The translations under genes were made by a program, and so were the position numbers. DNA of 64,000 nt from Pseudomonadota bacterium. Lineage in GTDB: Bacteria > Pseudomonadota > Gammaproteobacteria > Burkholderiales > Burkholderiaceae_E. Positions 35,291 through 43,609 of this stretch are shown one piece after another. Within the stretch, counting starts at the first letter, position 1; every line of letters begins with the position of its first letter. The notes beneath the pieces were generated by a model. That model was given only the letters and a program-made list of their open reading frames with translations, made no database searches and was not told the origin of the DNA. The stretch lies in assembly GCA_023388075.1 (NCBI GenBank), contig JAEWGX010000049.1, forward strand, positions 25,607 through 89,606, written 5' to 3'.

Positions 35291-36322
35291 CTAGCCAGCC
35301 GGGCGACGCGCCTGTACCGCGCCCGCCATCCGGCAGCAGATCCCGAACGCCTGCTCCAGCCCTTCGACCCGCGCGACCCCCTTGCCGGCGATGTCGAACG
35401 CGCTGCCGCTCGCCGAGGTCGCGACCGGCACCGGCAGTCCGCCGTGCAGCGTGACGCCCTGCTCGAAGCCGAGCAGCTTCATCGCGATCTGGCCCTGGTC
35501 GTGGTACATCGAGACCACGGCGTCGAAGTCACCACGCCGGGCCGCGACGAACACCGTATCGGGTGACCACGGCCCGCTCGCGTCCACGCCTTCGGCCTGC
35601 ATCGTCCGGATCGCCGGCGCGATGACCTCGATTTCCTCGCTGCCGATGGAACCGCCATCGCCCGCATGCGGATTGAGGCCGGACACCGCGATCCGCGGCC
35701 TCTCCACCCCAGCGCTGCGCAACGCCCGGTCGATGATGCGCACCGCATCGCACACGGCGGCTTCGGTGATGAGCTCCGCCACCTGCCGCACCGGCACGTG
35801 GGAGGTGACCCGCGAGGTCCACAGCTTGCCCGTGATGTTGAACTCGCAGACGAATTCCTCCACGGCGAGCCGGCTCTGCATGTAGCGCAACTCGTCTTCC
35901 TCGGTCATGCCGCCGAGGCGCAGCGAATGCTTGTTGAACGGCGCGAAGACGATCCCGTGGCATTGGCCGGCGGCGACGGCATCCAATGCCGCATCCAGCG
36001 ACGCGAGCACCGAGCGCCCCGCCTGCTCTGTGCAGACGCCCAGCGGCGGGGCGACGCCATCCAGCGCCTCCAGCGCCAGGAACAGGACGCGTCCGGCCTG
36101 CGCAGGCTCGTCCGGCGCCGGCAGCCGCTCGATCGCGGTGACCGGCACCGGACCCTGGCCGACGATCCGCTCGCCGGCCTGCAGCACCAGTGGATCGGCG
36201 ATGAGCACCAGCTCGGCCTTCGCACGATTCGCCTCGTCATGCAGCAACCGGACCGTCATCTCCGGGCCGACGCCTGCCGGGTCGCCTGGGAGGACGGCCA
36301 CGCGAGGCACGCTCGAATTCAT
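35291..36322 (-). CDS. PdxA-like NAD-dependent dehydrogenase (PdxA2/TphB-like)
   Basis: 343 residues. The three metal-binding histidines of the PdxA family can be placed: His175 (SHVPVR), His219 (GLNPHAGDGG) and His274 (MYHDQGQ), with spacing like E. coli PdxA. The TSVDHGTA stretch of PdxA is TSASGSA here, so the histidine of that loop is missing. A Bug-type binding protein lies 72 bp upstream on the same strand and a LysR regulator beyond. In terephthalate operons a PdxA homologue (TphB) and a Bug protein (TphC) occur together, so a catabolic role, not vitamin B6 synthesis, is likely. The start ATG at 36322 is preferred over the adjacent GTG. Confidence 0.88.
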   Translation of the reverse strand: MNSSVPRVAVLPGDPAGVGPEMTVRLLHDEANRAKAELVLIADPLVLQAGERIVGQGPVPVTAIERLPAPDEPAQAGRVLFLALEALDGVAPPLGVCTEQAGRSVLASLDAALDAVAAGQCHGIVFAPFNKHSLRLGGMTEEDELRYMQSRLAVEEFVCEFNITGKLWTSRVTSHVPVRQVAELITEAAVCDAVRIIDRALRSAGVERPRIAVSGLNPHAGDGGSIGSEEIEVIAPAIRTMQAEGVDASGPWSPDTVFVAARRGDFDAVVSMYHDQGQIAMKLLGFEQGVTLHGGLPVPVATSASGSAFDIAGKGVARVEGLEQAFGICCRMAGAVQARRPAG

Positions 36323-36394
36323 CACGTCATCCTGCCTTGTCGCTCTGCCTGTCGCTGTGGAAGCCGGGCGGTGCCGCCGCCGGCGGCTGCCGTC

Positions 36395-37387
36395 TCACTC
36401 GGCCTTGATGTTCGCGGCCTTGACCAGCGCGCCGTAACGCTCGAACTCGCGCTGGTTGAACGCGGCGAACTCCTCCACCGACATCGGCTGCGTGCTCCCG
36501 CCAAGCCCACCGATCCGCGCCTTCACGTCCGGATGCTGGTGCGCGGTGGCCAACGCCTCGCTCAGCCGCTTCGTGACCTCGGCGGGCACGCCAGCCGTCG
36601 TGAGCAGCCCGTACCAGGTGGCCACGTTGGCGCCTTCCACGCCCTCCTCGGCCAGGGTCGGCACGTCGGGCAGCTCCGAGAGGCGCTTGTCGTTGCTCAC
36701 GGCGAGCGGCCGGAACTTGCCTGCCTTGATCTGCGACATCGCCGACGAGATCGAGTCCAGCATCAGCTCGACCTGGCCGCCGATGATGTCGATGTGGGCC
36801 TGCGAGCTGCCCTTGTAGGGGATATGCGTGGCGTCCACGCCGGTGGCCAGCTTGAAGGCCTCGCCCGCGATGTGCTGGGTGCTGCCGATGCCGGAAGACC
36901 CGTACTTGAACGTGCCCGGCCGCGCCTTCATCGCCGCCACCAGGTCCTTCACGGACTTGTAGGGCGAGTCCGCCGCCACCACCAGGACGTTCGGCATGAT
37001 CGCCACCAGGCCGACCGGCTGCAGATCCTTCAGCGGGTCGTACTTGAGGCGCAGCAGGTGCGGCGCGATGGCCTGGCCGGTATTGGTCGCGACCAGCAGC
37101 GTGTGGCCGTCGGGCTTGGCACGCGCAGTCATCTCCGCCGCGATCGTGTTGGAGGCGCCCGGCCGGTTCTCCACCACCACCGATTGCTTGAAGTCCTGCT
37201 CGAAGCGGGCCGCCAGCATCCGGGCCAGGATGTCGGTGCCACCGCCCGCCGAGGCGCCGACGATGATCCGCACCGGCTCGGACGGATAGGACGTGCCGCC
37301 CTGTGCCGTGGCAGTGCCCACCATGCCGAGCTGCACGGCAAGGGGCAGGGCGATCGCGGTGATCAGGCGCCTACGCGTAACGCTCAT
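36395..37387 (-). CDS. Tripartite tricarboxylate transporter receptor (Bug family)
   Basis: 330 residues. A signal peptide ends near residue 29 (GTATAQGG). YPSEPVRIIVGASAGGGTDILAR is the classic Bug N-terminal strand; VVENRPGASNTIAAE and YGSSGIGSTQHIAGE are the ligand loops. It captures a carboxylate in the periplasm. No TctA or TctB membrane genes are nearby, as is common in Burkholderiales. It precedes the PdxA-like gene and diverges from a LysR gene. Confidence 0.94.
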   Translation of the reverse strand: MSVTRRRLITAIALPLAVQLGMVGTATAQGGTSYPSEPVRIIVGASAGGGTDILARMLAARFEQDFKQSVVVENRPGASNTIAAEMTARAKPDGHTLLVATNTGQAIAPHLLRLKYDPLKDLQPVGLVAIMPNVLVVAADSPYKSVKDLVAAMKARPGTFKYGSSGIGSTQHIAGEAFKLATGVDATHIPYKGSSQAHIDIIGGQVELMLDSISSAMSQIKAGKFRPLAVSNDKRLSELPDVPTLAEEGVEGANVATWYGLLTTAGVPAEVTKRLSEALATAHQHPDVKARIGGLGGSTQPMSVEEFAAFNQREFERYGALVKAANIKAE

Positions 37388-37479
37388 CTTCGTCTCCTAA
37401 TCGGGGGTAGTGGGGCCCGGCGTTCCGTTGAGAGTAGCCCGGCCACGGATTCCGTTCCAATGGCAATTGGGCATCGATC

Positions 37480-37497
37480 CATATACTGAGGTATATG
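37480..37497. promoter_or_regulatory. Palindrome overlapping the LysR start codon
   Basis: CATATAC (37480-37486) and GTATATG (37491-37497) are perfect seven-base inverted repeats separated by TGAG. The last three bases are the ATG of the LysR gene. A -10-like TATACT (37482-37487) is inside it, so transcription might begin almost at the start codon. It is 93 bp from the divergent Bug gene. A LysR dimer here could repress its own gene and help activate the Bug/PdxA operon. Confidence 0.6.
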
Positions 37498-38457
37498 GCA
37501 ACCTCCAGTCCAGCCGGAACCACCGACCTCTCGACCCTGCTGCGATTGCGCACGCGCCAGCTTGCCCTCGCGGCGCTGCTGGATGCCGAGCGCAACCTCG
37601 GCCGCGCGGCCAGCGCGCTCAACATCAGCCAGCCGGCCGCCAGCAAGCTGCTGCAGCAGATGGAGGATGCGCTCGGCGTCCGCCTCTTCGAGCGGCTTTC
37701 GCGCGGCATGGCGCCCACCCCGTCCGGGGAGGTGCTGGTGCGCTACGCGCGCAGCGTGCTGACCGACTTCACCGCCACCCGCGACGAGATGGCGGCGATC
37801 GGCTCGGGCCTGCGCGGTACCTTGCGACTGGGCTGCGTCGCCGGCGCCGTCCCCGGCCTGCTCGCCGACGTGGTGCGCGAGTACAAGGAACGCCATCCGC
37901 GCGTGGCGCTGGGCATCACCGTCAGCACCAGCGATCGCGTCATCGAGCAACTGGCCGACGGCGAGTTCGACCTGGTGCTCGGGCGCCTGCAGAACCGCGC
38001 GCTCTCGGACGACTACCGGATCGTGCCGCTCCTGGACGAGCAGCAGGTGGTGGTGGTCCGCGCCACCCATCCGCTGACCTTGCGATCACGCATCGCGCTG
38101 GAGGACCTGATCGCCTTCCCGCTTATCCTCCAGCCGGCCGGCTCGCCACAGCGGACGCTCTTCGATGCGCTGCTGCGTGACGCCGGCGTCACGCGCGCGC
38201 TCAACATCACCGAAACGGTCTCGACCATCGTCACCACCAGCCTGCTGGAGGCGTCGGACATGGTGGCGATCATGCCGGGCTCGGTCGCCGCCCACTACGG
38301 TCGGCTGGGTCTCCTGTGCAGCCTGTCAATGGACACCGTGCTGCGGGTGCCGCCGATCGGACTCATTACCCGCGTGGGGCGCAAGCCAACGGCGGCGATG
38401 GTCCGCTTCGTGAGACTGTTGCGAAGCCGCTCGCGAAGCCAGATCGGTTCGGGGTGA
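37495..38457 (+). CDS. LysR-family transcriptional regulator
   Basis: 320 residues. The helix-turn-helix is in AALLDAERNLGRAASALNISQPAASKLLQQMEDALGVRLFERLSRG (about residues 24-68), preceded by a longer tail than usual. The co-inducer domain follows, with LRLGCVAGAVPGLLADVV. It diverges from the Bug receptor and PdxA-like genes and most likely activates them in response to their substrate. Confidence 0.93.
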   Translation: MATSSPAGTTDLSTLLRLRTRQLALAALLDAERNLGRAASALNISQPAASKLLQQMEDALGVRLFERLSRGMAPTPSGEVLVRYARSVLTDFTATRDEMAAIGSGLRGTLRLGCVAGAVPGLLADVVREYKERHPRVALGITVSTSDRVIEQLADGEFDLVLGRLQNRALSDDYRIVPLLDEQQVVVVRATHPLTLRSRIALEDLIAFPLILQPAGSPQRTLFDALLRDAGVTRALNITETVSTIVTTSLLEASDMVAIMPGSVAAHYGRLGLLCSLSMDTVLRVPPIGLITRVGRKPTAAMVRFVRLLRSRSRSQIGSG

Positions 38458-38472
38458 TGTGGCGCACGTCGT

Positions 38473-38787
38473 CTAGCGTATCGGAAACCGCCTTGCGTTG
38501 ACCGCCAGCTTCTCCCGCCCCGCGGCGACCACGTCGACATCCAGCACGTTGCCGAGCTGCACCAGGTACAGCAGCACGTCAGCCATCTCCGCGCGCACCT
38601 CGGCCAGCTTCTCCGGTGACAGGTTGCGGCTCTCTTCCTCGGTCATCCACTGGAAGTGCTCCAGCAACTCGCCCGCCTCGACGATCAGCGCCGAAGCCAC
38701 GTTCTTGGGCGCGTGATACTTGTGCCAGTCGCGATCGGCGGCGAATCGATCCAGGTCGCGGGCAAGGTCGCTGAGGGAGTCGGGCAT
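38473..38787 (-). CDS. MazG-like nucleotide pyrophosphohydrolase
   Basis: 104 residues from MPDSLSDL. The metal motifs of the all-alpha NTP pyrophosphatases are present: EAGE (Glu37, Glu40) in VEAGELLEHFQW and EMAD (Glu67, Asp70) in RAEMADVLLYL. The size and RDWHKYHAPKNVASAL entry match the dCTP/MazG-like housekeeping subgroup that removes aberrant nucleotides. It is convergent with LysR, 15 bp apart, and diverges from the deformylase-like gene. Confidence 0.9.
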   Translation of the reverse strand: MPDSLSDLARDLDRFAADRDWHKYHAPKNVASALIVEAGELLEHFQWMTEEESRNLSPEKLAEVRAEMADVLLYLVQLGNVLDVDVVAAGREKLAVNARRFPIR

Positions 38788-38899
38788 GTTCGCGGTGCTC
38801 CGGTCGTCACCAGATATGGCCTGCTGAAGCAGAACGAGGCGATCATACAGCCGCTTCGCGGACAGACCGCCATCCACGCAACCGCTATCCTTGCCATAC

Positions 38900-39388
38900 A
38901 TGCCCGTTCGCCCGATCCTCGCCTATCCCGATCCACGCCTCCGCCAACCGGCTGCCCTGGTCACGGAGTTCGACGACGCCTTGCGGGCACTCGCCGCGGA
39001 TCTCGTCGACACCTTGCACGACGCGCAGGCTTTCGGCATCACGGCGCCCCACGTCGGCGTGCTCCTGCAGTTGATGGTGATCCGGCTCGACGAGGCAAGC
39101 AGCGCGCGCATCTACGTGAATCCGCGGATCGTCTCCGCCTCGGCCGAAACAGCCCGGCACGAGGAGGGCAGCGTCTCGATGCCCGGCCTGACCGAGAAGC
39201 TGGAACGCCCGGCGCGGATCCGCGTCGCATACCAGGATCTCCAGGGAACGGAACAGACCGAGGATGCCGAGGGCCTGCTCGCGGTCTGCCATCAGCACGA
39301 GATCGACCAGCTCGCCGGGACCTTCTGGATCGACCGGCTGTCGCGGCTGAAGCGGGAGCGATTGCTCAAGCGGCGGAGCAAGCTCTGA
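38900..39388 (+). CDS. Peptide deformylase-like protein with altered metal site
   Basis: 162 residues in the peptide deformylase fold: PILAYPDPRLRQPA, then the three family motifs. Motif 1 is FGITAPHVG, with His51 in place of the usual Gln. Motif 2 is EEGSVSMPG, with Ser91 in place of the metal-binding Cys. Motif 3 is HEIDQLAG, keeping His133 and Glu134 but with Gln137 for the second His. Two of three metal ligands are therefore lost, so normal deformylase activity is unlikely. No ribosome binding site is visible before ATG at 38900. The protein may have another role or bind metal differently. Confidence 0.88.
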   Translation: MPVRPILAYPDPRLRQPAALVTEFDDALRALAADLVDTLHDAQAFGITAPHVGVLLQLMVIRLDEASSARIYVNPRIVSASAETARHEEGSVSMPGLTEKLERPARIRVAYQDLQGTEQTEDAEGLLAVCHQHEIDQLAGTFWIDRLSRLKRERLLKRRSKL

Positions 39389-39421
39389 CAGGGGTCGGAA
39401 GCGCGGTTGCGACGAGGTATC

Positions 39422-40702
39422 ATGGTTCACATCTTTCCGTTCGCCAAGGCGCGTCACCTCATGATGTCGATAGCTGCTGGTTCATGCTCCGTTCTTGCTT
39501 CCAGGCTGTGCGCGGCGGCCGTCGCCGCAGTCGGCCTCTTCTGTTCGGCGGCGATCGCTCAGGTGTCGTCCGACGTCATCAAGATCGGCGTCCTCACTGA
39601 TCTCTCCGGCGTCGTCTCGGACCCGACCGGCGAAGGATCGGTGGCGGCAGCGGAGATCGCAGCGCAGGAGCTGGGCAACAGCGTCTTGGGCAAGCGGATC
39701 GAGGTCATCAGCGCCGACCATCAGCACAAGGCCGATATCGGTGCCGCGATCGCGCGCCGCTGGTATGACGTCGAGAACGTCGATGTCATCGTGGATGTTC
39801 CGAACTCCTCGGTCGCGCTGGCGGTGCAGGCCATCGCGCGCGAGCGCAAGAAGGTGCTGCTGGTCTCCAGTGCCGGAACGACCGCAGTCTCCGATGCACA
39901 ATGCTCTCCCTATGGCGTCCAGTGGACCTTCACCACCTATGCGATGGCACGCGGCACGGCCAGCGCCGTGGTCAAAGCGGGCAGCAAGTCCTGGTACACG
40001 ATCGCCTCTGACTATGCGTTCGGCCGGCAACTGGCGAAGGATACGGAGGCGATCGTCACCGCCAACGGCGGCAGGATGCTCGGTGCCGTCTACCATCCGC
40101 TCAACAGTTCGGATTTCGCCTCGTACCTGCTGCAAGCGCAGTCCTCGGGCGCCGGCATCATCGCCGTCGCGAACGCCGGCGGCGACACGATCAACACGAT
40201 CAAGCAGGCGACGGAGTTCGGCATTGGCACGGGCAAGCAGAAGCTCGCGGCCATGTTCCTGTTGCTGACGGACGTGAACAGCCTCGGCCTCGATGCCGCC
40301 CAAGGCACCTTCCTGACCACCGCATCCTACTGGGACAGGGACGACGCCACCCGCGCATTCAGCCGTAAGTTCCGCGAACGGGTCGGCAGGCCGCCCACGA
40401 TGCTGCAGTCCGGCGTCTACGGGTCGGTGCTGCACTATCTCAAGGCGATCGAGGCCGCGGGCACGGACCGGGCCGACCCTGTCCTGGCCAAGATGCGTGA
40501 GCTTCCCATCACCGACGCGTTCAGCCGCAACGCCCGTATCCGGGAGGACGGACTGGTCGTGCGCGACATGCTGCTCGCGCAGGTCAAGCAGCCCTCGGAG
40601 TCGACAGGCCCCTGGGACTACTACAAGATCGTCACCGAGATCCCCGGCGAGGACCTGGTCTGGCCGCTGTCGGAGAGCAAGTGCCCACAGGTGAAGAACT
40701 AG
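39422..40702 (+). CDS. ABC transporter substrate-binding protein, branched-chain amino acid type (LivK-like)
   Basis: 426 residues from ATG at 39422 (GAGG six bases upstream). A long N-terminal region carries a signal peptide ending near residue 46 (SAAIAQVSSD). The mature part begins VIKIGVLTDLSGVVSDPTGEGS, a periplasmic-binding type 1 fold, and includes SSAGTTAVSD and WTFTTYAMARGTA. It resembles LivK-like receptors for aromatic or branched acids. No permease or ATPase genes accompany it. It overlaps the hydrolase gene by 22 bp. Confidence 0.93.
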   Translation: MVHIFPFAKARHLMMSIAAGSCSVLASRLCAAAVAAVGLFCSAAIAQVSSDVIKIGVLTDLSGVVSDPTGEGSVAAAEIAAQELGNSVLGKRIEVISADHQHKADIGAAIARRWYDVENVDVIVDVPNSSVALAVQAIARERKKVLLVSSAGTTAVSDAQCSPYGVQWTFTTYAMARGTASAVVKAGSKSWYTIASDYAFGRQLAKDTEAIVTANGGRMLGAVYHPLNSSDFASYLLQAQSSGAGIIAVANAGGDTINTIKQATEFGIGTGKQKLAAMFLLLTDVNSLGLDAAQGTFLTTASYWDRDDATRAFSRKFRERVGRPPTMLQSGVYGSVLHYLKAIEAAGTDRADPVLAKMRELPITDAFSRNARIREDGLVVRDMLLAQVKQPSESTGPWDYYKIVTEIPGEDLVWPLSESKCPQVKN

Positions 40703-41691
40703 CCCGCGGTCACGCCGGTTCCTCGCTCAGGCTGGCGCGGGTCGGCAGCTTTCACGTCGGCGGCCGCAACATCCGGATCACCGGGCAGCCGACGAGGGAC
40801 GTCGCCTTCACCGCGTCCGCGGCGGTGCGCTACGACCCCAACGGCCTCTTCCATATCGAGCAGGCCTATGTCCAGTACTTCGTTCCCGAGGACATCAGGT
40901 TCGGGTTGCCTCTGGTCCTGCTGCACGGCGGCGGATTCAGCGGCACGATGTGGGAACGCACCCCGGATGATCGCGAAGGGTGGCTGCAGGCCTTCCTGCG
41001 CCGCGGCTTCGTCGTCAACGTGGTCGACAATGTCGAGCGAGGGCGCGCGGGGTGGTGTCCCTTCCCCGAGGCCTGGCCTGAGGCGCCGATCATGCGAAGC
41101 GCCCAGGAGGCCTGGACGCTGTTCCGGTTTGGAAGCCCTTTCTCGGAAAGCGACCTGCCGGCGCAAGGCCTGCCGTTCGAAGGGCTGCGTTTTCCGATCG
41201 CCCGCGTGGCGGAGCTGCTGATGCAAGGCGTGCCGCGCTGGCCCGGCAACAACGACATCGCGGTAGCCGGCCTGCGGGCGGTGCTGGAACGCGTGGGCCC
41301 GTGCGTACTGCTCGCGCACAGCCATGGCGCCGAGATAGCGTTCCGTGCGGCAAGTGCGGCACCCGACATGGTGCGCGCGGTGATCGCGATCGAGCCTTCG
41401 GGGTTCGCCACAGGCCTGACGGAGGGCAGCGTAGCGGGGCGGAGCCACCTCTTCATCTATGGCGACTACATCTCCACGAGCCCGCTGTGGGTCGGCCTGG
41501 TGGATCGTGCCAAGGCCTTCTGCCAGGACGTGGAGTCGACCGGAGGCGACGTCACTTGGTGGTCGCTGCCTGACCTGGACATCCGCGGCAACTCCCACAT
41601 GCTCATGATGGACGACAACAGCGACCTGATCGCGCACCGGATCGCCGACTGGCTTCTGGCAAACCCCCGCCTCACGATCCCGAAAGCATGA
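40681..41691 (+). CDS. Alpha/beta hydrolase (esterase-like)
   Basis: 336 residues from GTG at 40681. The oxyanion motif HGGGFSGTMWE (residues 82-92) and nucleophile region LLAHSHGAEIAF give Ser214; His306 in DIRGNSHML is a candidate catalytic histidine. The start lies within the end of the binding protein gene. The cluster of binding protein, hydrolase, cupin, SnoaL-like protein and IclR suggests it hydrolyses an imported ester or lactone. The substrate is unknown. Confidence 0.88.
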   Translation: MPTGEELARGHAGSSLRLARVGSFHVGGRNIRITGQPTRDVAFTASAAVRYDPNGLFHIEQAYVQYFVPEDIRFGLPLVLLHGGGFSGTMWERTPDDREGWLQAFLRRGFVVNVVDNVERGRAGWCPFPEAWPEAPIMRSAQEAWTLFRFGSPFSESDLPAQGLPFEGLRFPIARVAELLMQGVPRWPGNNDIAVAGLRAVLERVGPCVLLAHSHGAEIAFRAASAAPDMVRAVIAIEPSGFATGLTEGSVAGRSHLFIYGDYISTSPLWVGLVDRAKAFCQDVESTGGDVTWWSLPDLDIRGNSHMLMMDDNSDLIAHRIADWLLANPRLTIPKA

Positions 41692-42086
41692 GCGCAAACG
41701 AAGACATTCTCCTCACCTACCTGCACTTCCGCGACGACGGACGCGCCGATCCGATTCGCGTCTCGGAATCGTTCTGGGGCGAGCTCTCCGCCGGGAAGCT
41801 GCCGCAGCTCGAGAAAGGCCGGCTCATGACCGCCTTCGCCTTCTCCGAGCCGTGGAACACCTGGGAACGTCATCCCGCCGGCGAGGAGCTGGTCATGCTT
41901 CTGTCCGGTGAGGCCACGGTCGTGCTGGAAGAGGGCGCCGGTGAGCACGCCGTGCACCTGGCGACGCCAGGTTCCTTCGTGCTCGTGCCGCCGAACGTCT
42001 GGCACACCGCGAGGACGTCGGTCCCTACCACCATGCTGTTCCTGACGCCCGGCGCCGGCACCGAGCACCGGCCGGTTGCCGGCTAA
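41688..42086 (+). CDS. Cupin-domain protein
   Basis: 132 residues. A cupin barrel is indicated by NTWERHPAGEELVMLLSGEATVVLEEG (motif 1, one contiguous block) and GSFVLVPPNVWHTAR (motif 2). The ATG overlaps the hydrolase stop by four bases, so translation is coupled. It may be a metal-dependent isomerase, dioxygenase or ligand-binding protein. The 164 bp that follow contain no recognisable element. Confidence 0.88.
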   Translation: MSANEDILLTYLHFRDDGRADPIRVSESFWGELSAGKLPQLEKGRLMTAFAFSEPWNTWERHPAGEELVMLLSGEATVVLEEGAGEHAVHLATPGSFVLVPPNVWHTARTSVPTTMLFLTPGAGTEHRPVAG

Positions 42087-42250
42087 GCCTGCTCGAGCTA
42101 CGGCAGCCGCGCCCCGCGTCACCGCCATGGGCTCGGCGAGACGGCCTCCAGACCAACCTGCCCGGAAAACAGACGATTGCCTGCGGGATTCGATGGGCCG
42201 GCTCGGCCGTGCCGTAGGATGTCGCCTCCGCCAACTCCAGCGCTTCTCCA

Positions 42251-42685
42251 ATGACGATCGATCGCAACATGCTGCCTGCCGCCCAGGCCGAGCTGACCCA
42301 ACTGTTGAACGAGTTCTTCTACCACCTGGACGAGTTCCAGTACGAGGAGCTGGTCGCCCTGATGGCGCCGGGCGCCCTCTGGCATCGCCAGGGAAAAGCC
42401 CTGCGCGGCGCCGAGGAGAGTCTCGCCGCCCTCTCGCAGCGCAGCCGGACGCAGCGGATCCGGCACGTCATCACGAACGTCCAGGTCACCCAGCTGGCCG
42501 CCTCGGAGGCGAGCAGCGTCTGCTACATGACCGTGTACAAGCATGACGACGGCGAGGATGCGCCCCTGCCACGGACGATAGCGGGCCCGGCCGGCGTCAT
42601 GCTCGTCTCGACGCAGTTCCGGCGCCATGGCGATCGCTGGCTGGTGGCCGAGATGAAGGCCGCTACCGAGTTCAAGGTCGCCTGA
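42251..42685 (+). CDS. SnoaL/NTF2-like protein
   Basis: 144 residues. The cone-shaped SnoaL/NTF2 fold is suggested by AELTQLLNEFFYHLDEFQYEELVALMAPGALWH and a conserved IRHVITNVQVTQL strand, ending GDRWLVAEMK. The family includes isomerases, dehydratases and ring-hydroxylating dioxygenase small subunits. It lies in the cluster with the alpha/beta hydrolase and cupin and probably acts in the same pathway. Confidence 0.85.
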   Translation: MTIDRNMLPAAQAELTQLLNEFFYHLDEFQYEELVALMAPGALWHRQGKALRGAEESLAALSQRSRTQRIRHVITNVQVTQLAASEASSVCYMTVYKHDDGEDAPLPRTIAGPAGVMLVSTQFRRHGDRWLVAEMKAATEFKVA

Positions 42686-42796
42686 GCTTGGCAGCACCCG
42701 GCGCGGGCGACTATCCCGCCGTCCTGTGCCGTACGTCAATGCAAGGCGCAGCTCGTACGCTTGACGCCTTCGAACCACTGCAGCAGCCTTGCCTCC

Positions 42797-43609
42797 ATGA
42801 ACAACACCCTGCTCAAGGGCCTCGCGGTGATCGAATTGCTTTCGCGAGCCGAGCGACCGCTGAATCTCACCCAGATCGGCCAAGAGCTGCGCATCACCAA
42901 GAGCAACGTGCACCGGCTGATGCAGGCGTTGGTGGACACGCGCTTCGTCCTTCGCGATGAGGACAGCGGGACCTATTCCCCCTCCATCAAGCTCTGGGAG
43001 CTGGGCTCGGCGGTGCTGGGCAAGCTCGACCTGCGGCGCCATGCCGAACGGCCTATGAATGCGCTGATGGAGACGACCGGCGAAAGCGTGCACCTTTCCG
43101 TCCTTGACGGGATCGAGGTGGTGTACGTGCACAAGATCGACAGCGACCGTCCGGTCCGCGCCTATACGCAGATCGGGGGGAGGGTGCCCGCCTACTGCGT
43201 GGCCACGGGGAAGGCTCAGCTGGCTTTCGGCAGCGAACGCGGGATCGAGTTGGCCTGTGCAGCGTTGCAGCAGCATACCGAGAGCACGATTACCGACCGG
43301 GACGTGTTCCTGCGGGAGATGCGGAAGGTTCGCGAGCGTGGCTTCGCCGTCAATCGCGCGGAATGGCGCAAGGGTGTCTGGGGCCTCGCGGCTCCGGTGC
43401 TGGACGCGCGCGGGTGCGCCATCGCGGCCGTCGGCATCTCCGGGCCTTCGGCGGGCTTTCGCAAGGCCGTCCTGCCGGAATGGTCGGCACGGGTCGTCGC
43501 CGCCGCCGCGGGCGTCAGCGATGCGATCGGCGGCGGACAGTCCGCCCCGGCCCTGGGCCGGGTACGGTTGCGGGCCGGCGAGGAACGTCCTGATCCCCGG
43601 GCGTATTGA
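42797..43609 (+). CDS. IclR-family transcriptional regulator
   Basis: 270 residues from MNNTLLKG. The N-terminal winged helix includes LNLTQIGQELRITKSNVHRLMQALVDTRFVLR, one contiguous block. The effector domain has the conserved VYVHKIDSDRPVRAYTQIGGRVPAYCVATGKA segment and GVWGLAAPVLDARG. It is the last gene on the plus strand of this cluster and probably controls it or the operon from 45778. Its last 95 bp overlap the convergent LysR gene. Confidence 0.93.
   Translation: MNNTLLKGLAVIELLSRAERPLNLTQIGQELRITKSNVHRLMQALVDTRFVLRDEDSGTYSPSIKLWELGSAVLGKLDLRRHAERPMNALMETTGESVHLSVLDGIEVVYVHKIDSDRPVRAYTQIGGRVPAYCVATGKAQLAFGSERGIELACAALQQHTESTITDRDVFLREMRKVRERGFAVNRAEWRKGVWGLAAPVLDARGCAIAAVGISGPSAGFRKAVLPEWSARVVAAAAGVSDAIGGGQSAPALGRVRLRAGEERPDPRAY

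Noticed and set aside
42686..42796. Inverted CGTCAA/TTGACG pair before the IclR gene
   Set aside because: Six-base arms more than 20 bp apart are likely by chance, and no -10 box lies at a suitable distance from TTGACG.
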